DNA of 64,000 nt from NCBI RefSeq assembly GCF_030580655.1, contig NZ_JAUQTB010000002.1:496001-560000 (forward strand). Reading direction: 5' to 3'. This DNA comes from Paenibacillus lacisoli. Lineage in GTDB: Bacteria > Bacillota > Bacilli > Paenibacillales > Paenibacillaceae. The position numbers and the translations under genes were made by a program. The notes below the pieces were generated by a model, which saw only the letters and a list, made by a program, of their open reading frames with translations, made no database searches and had not been told where the DNA came from. The first letter of the stretch is position 1. The number at the start of each line of letters is the position of its first letter. Below, piece after piece: positions 8,846 through 17,219 of this stretch.

Positions 8846-9526
8846 ATGTATTTTGATGGCATGTACATTTTGATTATTATTGCATTTATATTTTCCCTTT
8901 GGGCTCAATTCCGGGTCAAAGGAACTTTTAACAAATGGGCTCAAGTCGGTAATGAGAGCGGCATGACCGGTTACGATGCAGCCCGTCACATGCTCGACAG
9001 CAATGGACTGGACGATGTACCGATTGAACCGGTACCCGGCGCTCTATCCGATCACTACGATCCAATTCACCGCGTTGTCCGCCTTTCGGAACCGGTATAT
9101 TACGAACGTTCGATCTCAGCTATCTCGGTTGCCTGCCACGAAGTGGGCCATGCCATTCAGCATAAGGAGCACTATCCGATGCTGACATTGCGTCACCGCA
9201 TCTTCCCGATCGTGAACATTGCTTCCGGGATTGCCCCCTTCCTGCTGATTGCAGGCTTATTGTTCCAGGCATTTAACCTGATCGGCTTAGGTATCATCTT
9301 CTTCTCGGCAACCGTATTTTTCCAGCTGATTACGCTGCCGGTTGAATTCAACGCATCTAACCGCGCACGCCGCGTTATGGTCGAGGAAGGCTATATCCGC
9401 AACAATGAGGAACGCGGGGTTGCCAAGGTGCTTAACGCAGCTGCTCTGACTTATGTAGCAGCCGCTCTGATCTCTCTGCTGGAACTGATTCGTTACATCG
9501 GTATCTTCAACAGCCGGGACGAATAA
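8846..9526 (+). CDS. YugP-family membrane zinc metallopeptidase
   Basis: Integral membrane peptidase of 226 aa. An N-terminal helix is followed by the zinc motif HEVGH (in ACHEVGHAIQHKE) and two to three further membrane helices, ending in the family-typical AALTYVAAALISLLELIRYI. GGAGG precedes the ATG. This matches the neutral zinc metallopeptidase YugP family (Zn_peptidase_2), whose substrate is not known to me. It is transcribed with the MerR regulator and ends at a strong terminator. Confidence 0.88.
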   Translation: MYFDGMYILIIIAFIFSLWAQFRVKGTFNKWAQVGNESGMTGYDAARHMLDSNGLDDVPIEPVPGALSDHYDPIHRVVRLSEPVYYERSISAISVACHEVGHAIQHKEHYPMLTLRHRIFPIVNIASGIAPFLLIAGLLFQAFNLIGLGIIFFSATVFFQLITLPVEFNASNRARRVMVEEGYIRNNEERGVAKVLNAAALTYVAAALISLLELIRYIGIFNSRDE

Positions 9527-9547
9527 CAGAATATCGCTTATAACAAA

Positions 9548-9580
9548 ATACCCCAATCGGTTATTTACCGATTGGGGTAT
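9548..9580. terminator. Bidirectional terminator between the yugP-like and lysR genes
   Basis: Perfect 13-bp arms (ATACCCCAATCGG and its complement) surround a 7-nt loop that contains the stop codon of the LysR gene. T-rich tracts flank both sides, so it can serve both convergent genes. Confidence 0.85.
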
Positions 9581-10475
9581 TTTCATTAGATAGTCCAAAA
9601 TAGCGCAGCAGGAAGTTACGAAACGATTCGGCTACCAGCGGCAGCTTGTCATCAGCCCTGTGAATCAAACCGATGGTGCGTGTCACTTTGGGCTCCGCAA
9701 TGGGCACTCGCGCCGGCTGCAGCGGATTTGTCTGAAAGAGCGCCATTTCTGGCAGCAGACTGACTCCCATTCCTGCAGCCACCAGGCCGCGAATCGCATC
9801 TGTCTCCTCACTCTCAAAAGCGATGGAAGGCGTAAATCCGGCTTGAAGACAAGCATCCCAGACGATAGGACGGAGTGAGTACCCGCTGCTGAAGAGAATA
9901 AATTTGTCATCCTTCAGCTGTTCCAGAGAAATACTCTCCTCTTGTGCCAGCGGATGGTTCGGCGGAAGGATCGCAAAGAGCTCCTCTGTCAGTACAATAT
10001 CCCCTGCCACCTGATCATGGCTCTCGGGAAATGGCGAAACAAAAGCAAGATCTACTTCACCCGACATCAGATCCTTAATCAAGGACGGGAATTTCCCCTG
10101 CTTGAACCGAAATTTAACATTAGGATAACGATGCTTGAATTCAGCAACCACTGATGGAATCAGATGGATACCCAGACTGTGCGGAAAGCCAATGCGGATC
10201 TCCCCCTGTTCGGGGTCCAGAAACTCATGCACCTCTGTTACAGCTCGCTCCAGATCCTTCATAATCCCTTCGACCCGCTTGCAGAAAAGCTGTCCCACAG
10301 CGGTCAGCTGCAGGTTCCGTCCTTTTTGCATAAACAAATTAACTCCCAGTTCTTCTTCCAGCTGATGAATTTGTCGGCTGACGGCTGACTGTGCAACATG
10401 GAGTTCTTCGGCAGCCTGGGTTACATGCTCTTTCTGTGCTACCTTCATAAAATACTGCAGCTGTCTTAATTCCAC
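9561..10475 (-). CDS. LysR-family regulator, GltC-like
   Basis: N-terminal HTH beginning ELRQLQYFMKVA with HVAQSAVSRQIHQLEEELG, then a periplasmic-binding-like effector domain. The pattern ELRQLxYF, the DPEQGEIRIGFP linker and GLVAAGMGVSLLPE closely resemble Bacillus GltC, the activator of glutamate synthase. I take GTG at 10475 as the start because the family begins at this point; an ATG at 10511 is in frame. gltAB is not adjacent, so the target is inferred only from similarity. One arm of its terminator is coding. Confidence 0.85.
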   Translation of the reverse strand: MELRQLQYFMKVAQKEHVTQAAEELHVAQSAVSRQIHQLEEELGVNLFMQKGRNLQLTAVGQLFCKRVEGIMKDLERAVTEVHEFLDPEQGEIRIGFPHSLGIHLIPSVVAEFKHRYPNVKFRFKQGKFPSLIKDLMSGEVDLAFVSPFPESHDQVAGDIVLTEELFAILPPNHPLAQEESISLEQLKDDKFILFSSGYSLRPIVWDACLQAGFTPSIAFESEETDAIRGLVAAGMGVSLLPEMALFQTNPLQPARVPIAEPKVTRTIGLIHRADDKLPLVAESFRNFLLRYFGLSNENTPIGK

Positions 10476-10525
10476 TTCCTTAATCGCTCCATTCCTTTGA
10501 TCCGCATTCACTCAATTGTTTTTAC

Positions 10526-11164
10526 TTAATCCCGCTTATGCTGCCGGATGATGCGCCGTTTCAGCAGCCGAAGCATCAGACCATAAATAAAGAAACCGCC
10601 GATAAGGCCTCCGAAATGCGCCATCCAGTTCACATTCGCTACCGCAAAGGAGAAAATAATCCCGAAGCCTAACAGCGTGTAAAGCGTTTTGCGTGAAGCC
10701 TCATCCATCATCTGCCGCTGGAACAGGGCAATATACAAAAACGCTCCGTAGACCCCATAAATCGCTCCGGATGCCCCGATCATAACCGTCGCCTCTGCGG
10801 CCGCATTGTAATGGGCAATCGAGATAATATTCCCGAGCAGCCCGCTTCCCAGATACAGCAACGCATAACGCCACGAGCCGAGCAAACGTTCCAGCGGCGG
10901 GGCGAACACCAGCAGGGCAAAGCAGTTGAACAGCAGATGGTCAAATCCCGCATGCAAAAACATGGACGTCAGATAGCGCCAGAGCTGTGCATCAAAGGGA
11001 GAATCATTCAATAAAGCCCCAAACCGAACGAGCGTCATCACATTCGTTGAACCGCCGTTAAAGGTAAGGACGAAGAACATAATAAGGTTGATCAGCAAAA
11101 TAAGTGAGGTGACCGGATAATAACGCAGATAACTTCTCCAGTTCTCATACCTGATAAAAATCAT
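10526..11164 (-). CDS. Rhomboid-family intramembrane serine protease
   Basis: Six-helix rhomboid core of 212 aa. The catalytic GASG (Ser132) and His183 (in NWMAHFGG) form the dyad, and HAGFDHLLFN gives the conserved helix-2 motif. There is a short basic N-terminus and no TPR extension, unlike B. subtilis GluP. The stop is close to the start of the LysR gene on the same strand. The substrate cannot be inferred. Confidence 0.92.
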   Translation of the reverse strand: MIFIRYENWRSYLRYYPVTSLILLINLIMFFVLTFNGGSTNVMTLVRFGALLNDSPFDAQLWRYLTSMFLHAGFDHLLFNCFALLVFAPPLERLLGSWRYALLYLGSGLLGNIISIAHYNAAAEATVMIGASGAIYGVYGAFLYIALFQRQMMDEASRKTLYTLLGFGIIFSFAVANVNWMAHFGGLIGGFFIYGLMLRLLKRRIIRQHKRD

Positions 11165-11281
11165 TCCATATCAATTCCTTCAAGATTAAGTTGGTCCTGA
11201 ATTGGACTTTATTCCTTACTAAAGATTATAATGGATTTCATATGGAAAGACCAAACATTCACCACATGGAGGTTTTACATA

Positions 11282-11800
11282 ATGACTGAACAACGTACGG
11301 GTGTCGCTACATTCAAAGGCAGCCCCATCACGCTGCTGGGTCCGCAGCTGCAACCAGGCGACAAAGCGCCTGATTTTACTCTCAACAAAAATTTGCTTGA
11401 AGAAGTATCTCTCAAGGACTTTGCTGGCAAAATTAAACTGATCAGCGTTGCCCCTTCACTGGATACCGGTGTGTGTGACGCGCAGACCCGCCGTTTCAAT
11501 ACGGAAGCCGCAGAGCTGGGTGATCAGGTAGCGGTTCTTACCGTAAGCGTTGATCTGCCATTCGCCCAAGCCCGTTGGTGTGGTGCAGCCGGCATTGACC
11601 GGGTACTGACACTCTCTGATTACAAGCAGCGCAGCTTTGGTCAATCCTATGGTGTGCTGATTCAGGAGCTGCAGCTGGACATGCGTTCTATTTTTGTTCT
11701 GGATCAGAATGACAAGATTGTTTATGTTGAGTACCTCAAAGAAATGTCCGAGCATCCGGATTATGATTCAGCTATCCAGGCGGTCAAACATCTTCTCTAG
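11282..11800 (+). CDS. tpx: Thiol peroxidase (atypical 2-Cys peroxiredoxin)
   Basis: Reduces hydroperoxides with thioredoxin. Numbered from the ATG at 11282, the peroxidatic Cys65 sits in [15 protein letters not shown] and the resolving Cys100 in ARWCGAAG, as in the Tpx subgroup. GGAGG lies 9 nt upstream of this ATG, so the in-frame codon at 11231 is rejected. The product is 172 aa, normal for Tpx. A TATAAT near 11227 may be its -10. The gene is followed directly by a terminator. Confidence 0.95.
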   Translation: MTEQRTGVATFKGSPITLLGPQLQPGDKAPDFTLNKNLLEEVSLKDFAGKIKLISVAPSLDTGVCDAQTRRFNTEAAELGDQVAVLTVSVDLPFAQARWCGAAGIDRVLTLSDYKQRSFGQSYGVLIQELQLDMRSIFVLDQNDKIVYVEYLKEMSEHPDYDSAIQAVKHLL

Positions 11801-11813
11801 AAGGCAGACATGG

Positions 11814-11849
11814 AAAAAGCGAGCGAAGGATCCCCTTCCTCGCTTTTTT
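11814..11849 (+). terminator. Terminator of tpx
   Basis: AAAAAGCGAG...CTCGCTTTTTT with an inner GAAGG/CCTTC stem, directly after tpx. The A/T flanks also allow use by the convergent DUF1499 gene. Confidence 0.8.
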
Positions 11850-11859
11850 ACTGTCAGAC

Positions 11860-12252
11860 TTAACTGTGTACTTTATATTGTGCCAGCTTCTTGTCCAGAA
11901 TACTGAACAGTTGAATAATAATCCGGTAATTAGCCCCCATGTCGCCAAGTGAACCGCGGGAAGCCGAATAAATATCAACCGCACTTCGGACCGGAGTAAC
12001 CGAGAGAATCGAAACTGTAATATCAATCGTCCGGCCGAATCCGGTTCGTTTCTCCATCGTAATCTCTCCTACCGACGGCACTTCATGAAGCACTTTGAAG
12101 CCAGGAACTTTCTTTAGCGTCGAGGATACCTCTTCCCATGCTTTATCTCTAGAAAGATTATAATAGCGAGTTTTCATCTTCGGATCCTTCGCGCGGTCGC
12201 TTGTGCCTTCATGGCTGCGTACTACACCAACCAAGGTTCTCTTTAACGACAA
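11860..12252 (-). CDS. DUF1499-family protein
   Basis: Protein of 130 aa with the pattern DIYSASRGSLGDMGANYRII expected near the end of DUF1499 proteins. The fold is probably a compact alpha/beta domain with no signal peptide. The start codon is TTG, with GGGGG 7 nt upstream. Function is unknown. It is monocistronic, between tpx (convergent) and the 6S-like RNA gene. Confidence 0.65.
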   Translation of the reverse strand: MSLKRTLVGVVRSHEGTSDRAKDPKMKTRYYNLSRDKAWEEVSSTLKKVPGFKVLHEVPSVGEITMEKRTGFGRTIDITVSILSVTPVRSAVDIYSASRGSLGDMGANYRIIIQLFSILDKKLAQYKVHS

Positions 12253-12354
12253 GACGTTTCCCCCTTTTTCTGTATCAAGGCTTATATAGACCTAGTGTAC
12301 CATTGTTGAAGCGATAACAAAAGAGAAGAGTGTAAACGGTTTATTATAGGTATA

Positions 12355-12600
12355 TAAAAAGAGCTCAGCTTATCCTGTATCAGGAATTAGCCAAGCTCTG
12401 TCATGAATCATATAGACCCGCAATGCCGTCCGATTATAGTGTCTTCTGAACCTGCTTCAGCAGGTGGGTGACTGCAGGAAACGCTTACGAAGTCCCCTTG
12501 TCATATAGACAGGGCTGGTCGGCCGCGTACCGTGTTAATCTCCCTAGACAATGTCATTGGTTCAAAACAACGAATAACCGAGGCGTACACCGCAGGATGT
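12355..12600 (-). ncRNA. ssrS: 6S RNA (RNA polymerase-binding regulatory RNA)
   Basis: Not a protein gene. It has a strong promoter, a well-folded transcript and a terminator. Transcription should begin near 12600. The 5' segment CCTGCGGTGT pairs with GCATTGCGGG ending at 12417 (10 bp with wobbles), and TTTTGAACC pairs with GGTTCAGAA. The 3' strand of the central bubble carries a small CCTGCT-GA-AGCAGG hairpin, as in bacterial 6S RNA. A distal GACAAGGG hairpin closes the other end. The core is about 185 nt, the usual 6S size, and is followed by a stem AGAGCT/AGCTCT (12360-12399) and T5. The identity rests on architecture and remembered consensus, not on a covariance search. Confidence 0.78.
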
Positions 12601-12606
12601 ATAAGT

Positions 12607-12635
12607 ATTATAACCCCATTAGAGCTAAAAGTAAA
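12607..12635 (-). promoter_or_regulatory. Sigma-A promoter of the 6S-like RNA
   Basis: TTTACT (12630-12635) and a perfect TATAAT (12607-12612) with a 17-bp spacer, about 7 nt before the predicted RNA 5' end. It begins 18 bp beyond the stop of the DUF624 gene. Confidence 0.7.
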
Positions 12636-12652
12636 CGCTGCGTTAACTCCAA

Positions 12653-13522
12653 TTATTTGGTTTTCGTTTCGTTGTCGATGACAGGGTTTGTCTCTTCACC
12701 TTCTTCTTCTGCAGCCGCCTGCATCTTCTCCATCTGCGTCTGCATCTTGAGGAATGTGCCATAGAAGTTGAAGAAAGCCAGCCAAGCAATAAGAGCACCA
12801 ATAAAGAAAGCGAACAGTACCGGATACAACACGCCGATGTAGACCAGCACACCGCTGCCGATCAGCGTCGAGAACACCCGGAACGGACGGATCAGGGTGA
12901 GCAAAATTGCATTTTTGATAATAAGTCCAATAGACATATGGTAATGAGCAACCATTGAGAAGAAATTAAACAGGGAGACAAAGAGCAGCAGCAGCAGAAT
13001 CAGCATGACTATACCCACCAGCTGCAGGTTCGGGAACTGAGCCATATACACTTTGTAATCCACATACATAACTACAAAAAGAAGTGTATAGAAAATACCG
13101 CCAATCAAGCTTTGCAGATAATTTTCCTTGAACCCTCTAAAAAACGTTTTAAAAATTTTGATATCACTATCGCCCATCACCCATTTACGGACTACCGTAA
13201 ACATAGCAGCCGTCGCCGGGAATAATGTAAGCGGTGCCACAATACCCATAGCCCAGTTCATTTGCAGTGATTCATTCGTAAAGTTCTGGTTCATTAGCAG
13301 CAGCTTCATAACAAAGCAGAATACGAACGGCGAAGAACATAAAATCCACAGCAGGTTGGTCGCTGCAAAACGGGTGATCCACTCCGTCAGTCGGTAAATA
13401 CCGCCCATCGCGCCTTTAAATTCCAAAAAACTCTCCTCCTCCGCAGCAGGTGCGTCTACCATCTCACCGGGAAATACGGACACTCCACAGCTTCCTCCGG
13501 CACAAATGATCAGCTTATTCAA
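12653..13522 (-). CDS. DUF624 (YesL-like) membrane protein
   Basis: Integral membrane protein of up to 289 aa with five or six hydrophobic helices and the YesL/DUF624 pattern near the start (GGIYRLTEWITRFAATNLLW) and middle (FFRGFKENYLQS). The C-terminus is charged and glutamate-rich. The start used is TTG at 13522 with TTGGAG 5 nt upstream; ATG at 13462 is a possible alternative. YesL relatives sit near carbohydrate-uptake genes in Bacillus, but nothing of that kind is adjacent here. The role is unknown. Confidence 0.75.
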   Translation of the reverse strand: MNKLIICAGGSCGVSVFPGEMVDAPAAEEESFLEFKGAMGGIYRLTEWITRFAATNLLWILCSSPFVFCFVMKLLLMNQNFTNESLQMNWAMGIVAPLTLFPATAAMFTVVRKWVMGDSDIKIFKTFFRGFKENYLQSLIGGIFYTLLFVVMYVDYKVYMAQFPNLQLVGIVMLILLLLLFVSLFNFFSMVAHYHMSIGLIIKNAILLTLIRPFRVFSTLIGSGVLVYIGVLYPVLFAFFIGALIAWLAFFNFYGTFLKMQTQMEKMQAAAEEEGEETNPVIDNETKTK

Positions 13523-13694
13523 CTGCGCTCCAATATGCTTTACTACTAATATAACGCATGTTTACCCCTAAAAGCCAGTACCCGGCTGATGCCCATTTTA
13601 TCGGGACCGGGTCATTCGTCTAGTCAATCCCCTGACATTTGCCATACAATGCTTACGTATAAACGATGAATTGAAGACTTAAGGAGGTTATCAT

Positions 13695-13799
13695 ATGTCT
13701 CATGTTGCAGGTTATCCAGGCGGTGTCTGGACATCAACAGGTGCAATTCTGGTGCTTTTCATTCTTTTGGTCATCATCAGCAAAACTTTTATCCTGTAG
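13695..13799 (+). CDS. YjcZ-family sporulation peptide
   Basis: Short gene of 34 codons preceded by AAGGAGG. The product is MSHVAGYPGGVWTST followed by a single hydrophobic helix (GAILVLFILLVIISKTFIL), the layout of YjcZ/SspP-like small spore proteins. CATACAAT at 13643-13650 matches the -10 of mother-cell sigma-E/K promoters, with no clear -35. Probably made only in sporulation; function unknown. Confidence 0.75.
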   Translation: MSHVAGYPGGVWTSTGAILVLFILLVIISKTFIL

Positions 13800-13821
13800 T
13801 TCGCTCAACTTAATCCTTTAC

Positions 13822-13852
13822 AAAAAAAACCGAAGCGCACGCGCTTCGGTTT
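13822..13852. terminator. Terminator between yjcZ-like gene and cshA
   Basis: AAACCGAAGCGC and its complement form 12-bp arms (13827-13852) with a T8 tract on the minus strand, so it mainly serves cshA. It can also end the convergent small gene. Confidence 0.85.
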
Positions 13853-13866
13853 GAGTTCATTGATAA

Positions 13867-15426
13867 TTATTCGTTGCTGTCTTCACGCTTCGCTGGACGA
13901 CGGTTCTCACCGCTGTAGCTTGGACGAGGCTTACGGTCCCCGCGGTTATTGTCACGGCTGTAGCCGCCCTCTTTGCCGCGGGAAGAATAGCCGCCTCTTC
14001 CGCCGCCGCCGCCACTGCGGTTGTTGTCACGACTGTAGCCGCCTTTACCGCCGTAGTTGGATGGCTTACGTCCGCTTGAGCGCACATCTGGTCTGCGGCG
14101 CTTAGCACGGATCGGATCCTCAGGAGTCAACTCAATGTTGGAGTCCTTCTTCTCGCCAGTCATCAGTTTCAATGCTGCAGACAAAAGCTGTACCGAATCA
14201 TATTGTTCCAGCAATTGGATTGCCAGACCTTTGTATTCATTCAGCTCACCGCTCTGCACAGTTTCAAGCATACGCTCAGCAGTGATACGCTGTTTGCCTT
14301 CAATCGCCTCAGCCAATGTAGGCAGCGGCTTGCGAGGAATGCGGTGACGTGTCACACGCTCGATGAAGTGCAAGTGATCCATCTCACGAGGCGTTACGAA
14401 GGACCAAGCTGCACCCTCTTTACCCGCACGGCCTGTACGGCCGATACGGTGTACATAGCTCTCGGGATCCTGTGGAAGGTCAAAGTTCACAACATGAGTT
14501 ACACCGGAAACGTCGAGACCGCGTGCAGCTACGTCAGTTGCTACCAGAACGTCAATGCTGCCGTCACGGAATTTGCGCATAACGGTATCACGCTGGTTCT
14601 GGGACAAGTCACCATGCAGACCGTCAGCGGAGTAACCGCGCTTCTGCAGTGCTTCGGACAGCTCGTCTACCCGGCGCTTCGTACGACCGAACACGATCGC
14701 CAGTTCAGGAGATTCCATATCAAGCAAACGGCTCAGCGCTTCGAACTTCTGACGTTCAGGAACTTCAATGTAAGCCTGATCGATCGACGGTGCACTTACC
14801 TGCTTAGGAATAACCGATACGTGCTCAGGATCTCTGAGGAACTGTTGAGCCAGCTTTTGGATGTTGGAAGGCATCGTTGCCGAGAACAGCAGCGTCTGGC
14901 GCTCGTCCGGTACCTGCTTTAGGATCGACTGAATGTCTTCCATGAAGCCCATATCCAGCATTTCGTCCGCTTCGTCAAGAACGACGGTCTGAACATCTTC
15001 CAGCTTGATCGTTTTGCGGTTGATATGGTCAAGTAAACGACCTGGTGTGCCGATAATAACTTGAGGCTTTCTTTTCAGTGCACGGATCTGGCGAACGATG
15101 TCTTGACCGCCGTAGATCGGAAGGGTACGGATGCCCTTGAAGCGGGACAGTTTCTCGATCTCTTCGGACACCTGGATCGCCAATTCGCGGGTAGGAGCCA
15201 TAATCAGGGCTCTGATCTTCTCGTCCGTCTTAGGGATTTTGTTAATAAGGGGAATACCAAAAGCTGCTGTCTTACCTGTACCTGTCTGGGCTTGGCCGAT
15301 CATGTCTCTGCCTGACAGCGCAATAGGAATTGACTTTGCCTGGATTGGAGTTGCCTCCTCAAATCCCAGCTCGGTAATGGCCTGCAATACCTTCGGTTCT
15401 AAATCAAAATCTGCAAATGTCGTCAA
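13867..15426 (-). CDS. cshA: DEAD-box RNA helicase, CshA type
   Basis: ATP-dependent RNA helicase of 519 aa acting in mRNA decay and ribosome assembly. The Q motif ([16 protein letters not shown]), [18 protein letters not shown] ([10 protein letters not shown]), SAT and [10 protein letters not shown] motifs occur in order. The C-terminal tail from about residue 435 is rich in RGG/GGY and Arg-Asp-Asn repeats, an unstructured RNA-binding tail typical of CshA. ATG start. A leader of roughly 250 nt precedes it if the promoter at 15679 is right, as is common for cold-induced helicases. Confidence 0.95.
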   Translation of the reverse strand: MTTFADFDLEPKVLQAITELGFEEATPIQAKSIPIALSGRDMIGQAQTGTGKTAAFGIPLINKIPKTDEKIRALIMAPTRELAIQVSEEIEKLSRFKGIRTLPIYGGQDIVRQIRALKRKPQVIIGTPGRLLDHINRKTIKLEDVQTVVLDEADEMLDMGFMEDIQSILKQVPDERQTLLFSATMPSNIQKLAQQFLRDPEHVSVIPKQVSAPSIDQAYIEVPERQKFEALSRLLDMESPELAIVFGRTKRRVDELSEALQKRGYSADGLHGDLSQNQRDTVMRKFRDGSIDVLVATDVAARGLDVSGVTHVVNFDLPQDPESYVHRIGRTGRAGKEGAAWSFVTPREMDHLHFIERVTRHRIPRKPLPTLAEAIEGKQRITAERMLETVQSGELNEYKGLAIQLLEQYDSVQLLSAALKLMTGEKKDSNIELTPEDPIRAKRRRPDVRSSGRKPSNYGGKGGYSRDNNRSGGGGGRGGYSSRGKEGGYSRDNNRGDRKPRPSYSGENRRPAKREDSNE

Positions 15427-15763
15427 ATTTATTCATACTCCTTCTATATAGTGGACATGGTGGACATTCCACGATCTTGTCTGTATTCTTAAGTAGCGGC
15501 AATGTTTATAGGCTATCCCGTAAGGCGCAAATGTTTGCATGTACCCAAATAAAACCAGATATTTAGGACGGGTATTTACACCCCGAATCTAACAAAAACT
15601 ACACAAAGGCAGTTGTTAACCATTAAAAATTGAAGCTTTATTTTCAAATAGATTCCTACTCAAGAATATCCAATCAATAGTATACCATAAATCAATTCAC
15701 AAATACCAGCAGACTGCAAATAAGCTGACTACTCTGGATTTGAATTAAGTTCAATGAGGTGAA
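15427..15763 (-). promoter_or_regulatory. Gene-free interval with a cshA promoter candidate
   Basis: 337 bp without a convincing gene. On the minus strand TGGTATACT (extended -10, core 15679-15684) could start a leader of about 250 nt for cshA; its -35 is poor. The downstream half is AT-rich. The short distance to the divergent YitT start means that gene's promoter must also lie here, but I could not place it. Confidence 0.35.
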
Positions 15764-16591
15764 ATGAATTTGTTAAAAGTGCTATGGAACAGTCTGGTCA
15801 TTGTGATTGGTGCAGCCTTTATCGCCTGCGGCTTTAATCTGTTCCTTATCCCCCATCATCAGCTGAGCGGCGGCGTATCCGGCCTCTCCATGCTGATTGG
15901 CTATTTTACCAGCTTTGACATCAGCGTCATGTATTTTGTATTGAACATCCCGATTCTCGCTGCGGGCTGGTTTATTCTCGGCAAAAGATTTATCAGCTTC
16001 AGTATGCTGTCCGTCGTCGCGACAACCTGGTTGATTGCCGTCGTTCCCGTCAAGGCCGTGGCGACTGATGCCTTTCTGGCCGCTGTTGTCGGCGGTGTGC
16101 TTGTCGGTATCGGGGCAGGCATTTCATTCAGGGTAGGCGGATCCTCGGGCGGTTTCGATATTGTAGGCTCTATCGTTACCCGATACCGTGATTTCCCTGT
16201 CGGTATGGTACTGGTGGGCCTGAACGGTCTCGTCATTCTGGCTGCTGGATATTTGAATAATGATTGGAATATCGCGCTGGCTTCCATGGTCTCAATTTAC
16301 ATTACAGGTAAAGTTGTGGATTTGATCCATATCAGCCATACGAAGGTCACTCTGTTCATCATTACCAGCCATACCGAAGAGCTGCTGGCCAGTCTGCTGG
16401 CACTCCCGCGGGGTGTGACCAAGATCAAATCCGAAGGTGCTTTTTCCCATACGGAGAAGGATATGCTGATGACGGTTACCACCCGGTATGAGTTGGCTGA
16501 ACTGAAACGGATTATCAAGCAAACTGACCCCGGCGCTTTCGTCAATATCGTGGAAACCGTCGGCGTGATGGGTTCATTTCGAAGAAGATAA
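15764..16591 (+). CDS. YitT-family membrane protein (DUF161 + DUF2179)
   Basis: Membrane protein of 275 aa. Five hydrophobic helices with the family motifs GFNLFLIPHHQLSGGVSG and GGSSGGFDIV make the YitT/DUF161 part. A cytosolic ACT-like DUF2179 domain fills the C-terminal 80 residues (VTLFIITSHTEELLASLL). ATG at 15764 follows GAGGTGA closely; an in-frame TTG a few codons on is possible. YitT proteins are widespread in Firmicutes and have no agreed function; transport is a reasonable guess. Confidence 0.88.
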   Translation: MNLLKVLWNSLVIVIGAAFIACGFNLFLIPHHQLSGGVSGLSMLIGYFTSFDISVMYFVLNIPILAAGWFILGKRFISFSMLSVVATTWLIAVVPVKAVATDAFLAAVVGGVLVGIGAGISFRVGGSSGGFDIVGSIVTRYRDFPVGMVLVGLNGLVILAAGYLNNDWNIALASMVSIYITGKVVDLIHISHTKVTLFIITSHTEELLASLLALPRGVTKIKSEGAFSHTEKDMLMTVTTRYELAELKRIIKQTDPGAFVNIVETVGVMGSFRRR

Positions 16592-16741
16592 TCAGAAGAT
16601 GGTGCAAATGTAAAGTGTAATTTTACTCAATTCGGTGTTATACTAGTAGTGCGCGGTTCCTAAGATTCATGAACTTCAGATTTACCCGATTGTTACACAG
16701 GCATTCTGCTTTTCCAATTCGAACTGGGAAAGGGTGATTTT

Positions 16742-16936
16742 GTGGAAACAGAAACGGTAACACTGTCTGAAATCGTCATGAGATGGTTCCCAGAGATGCT
16801 TCCCTTCCTGAAGCAGAACGAACTGAATTCACTAATCGTCCTGCGCGACGGCATTAGTATCCTGGAGCCAGAGGATGCCATGGAAATCATTCAATACAGC
16901 ATTTGCGAACACCAGATTAACCTGTTTCTGCATTAA
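16742..16936 (+). CDS. Small conserved-looking acidic protein, unknown
   Basis: 64 aa starting METETVTLSEIVMRWFPEMLP, soluble, acidic and probably helical. GTG start with GAAAGGGTGA upstream. A TGTTATACT extended -10 lies about 100 bp upstream and a strong terminator follows, so it is an independent transcription unit. The product is not recognised. Its own promoter, ribosome site and terminator support it being real. Confidence 0.6.
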   Translation: METETVTLSEIVMRWFPEMLPFLKQNELNSLIVLRDGISILEPEDAMEIIQYSICEHQINLFLH

Positions 16937-16946
16937 GCAGCACACC

Positions 16947-16998
16947 TGCCGTTTCGTTCGGAAGTTCATTCCGGATGGAACGGCATTATTTTTTTTGC
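16947..16998 (+). terminator. Terminator of the 64-aa gene
   Basis: TGCCGTT...TTCGGAA and TTCCGGA...AACGGCA form a long stem closed by GTTCA and followed by a run of T residues. Confidence 0.85.
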
Positions 16999-17219
16999 CC
17001 ACGTCCATAATTCCGCTCATCCCTTATCCCTTCTGACTTCCCATGCCATATTCTCCCTGATTCGTGTCCTTTGTCCGATTCAAAAGCACAAAAGCTCGTG
17101 TATAATCTACAAAGATACTTGTCGGAAAGGCTCGAGAATTGTTACAATGCTGTTCCTTTCTGTTATACGCTTTTGGCTATAATAGCCTTGGAATGCAAAT
17201 CAAGGGAGAGATTCGGATC

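Noticed and set aside
14203-14922. 239-aa plus-strand frame opposite cshA
   Set aside because: Lies wholly across the helicase motifs on the other strand; no ribosome site.
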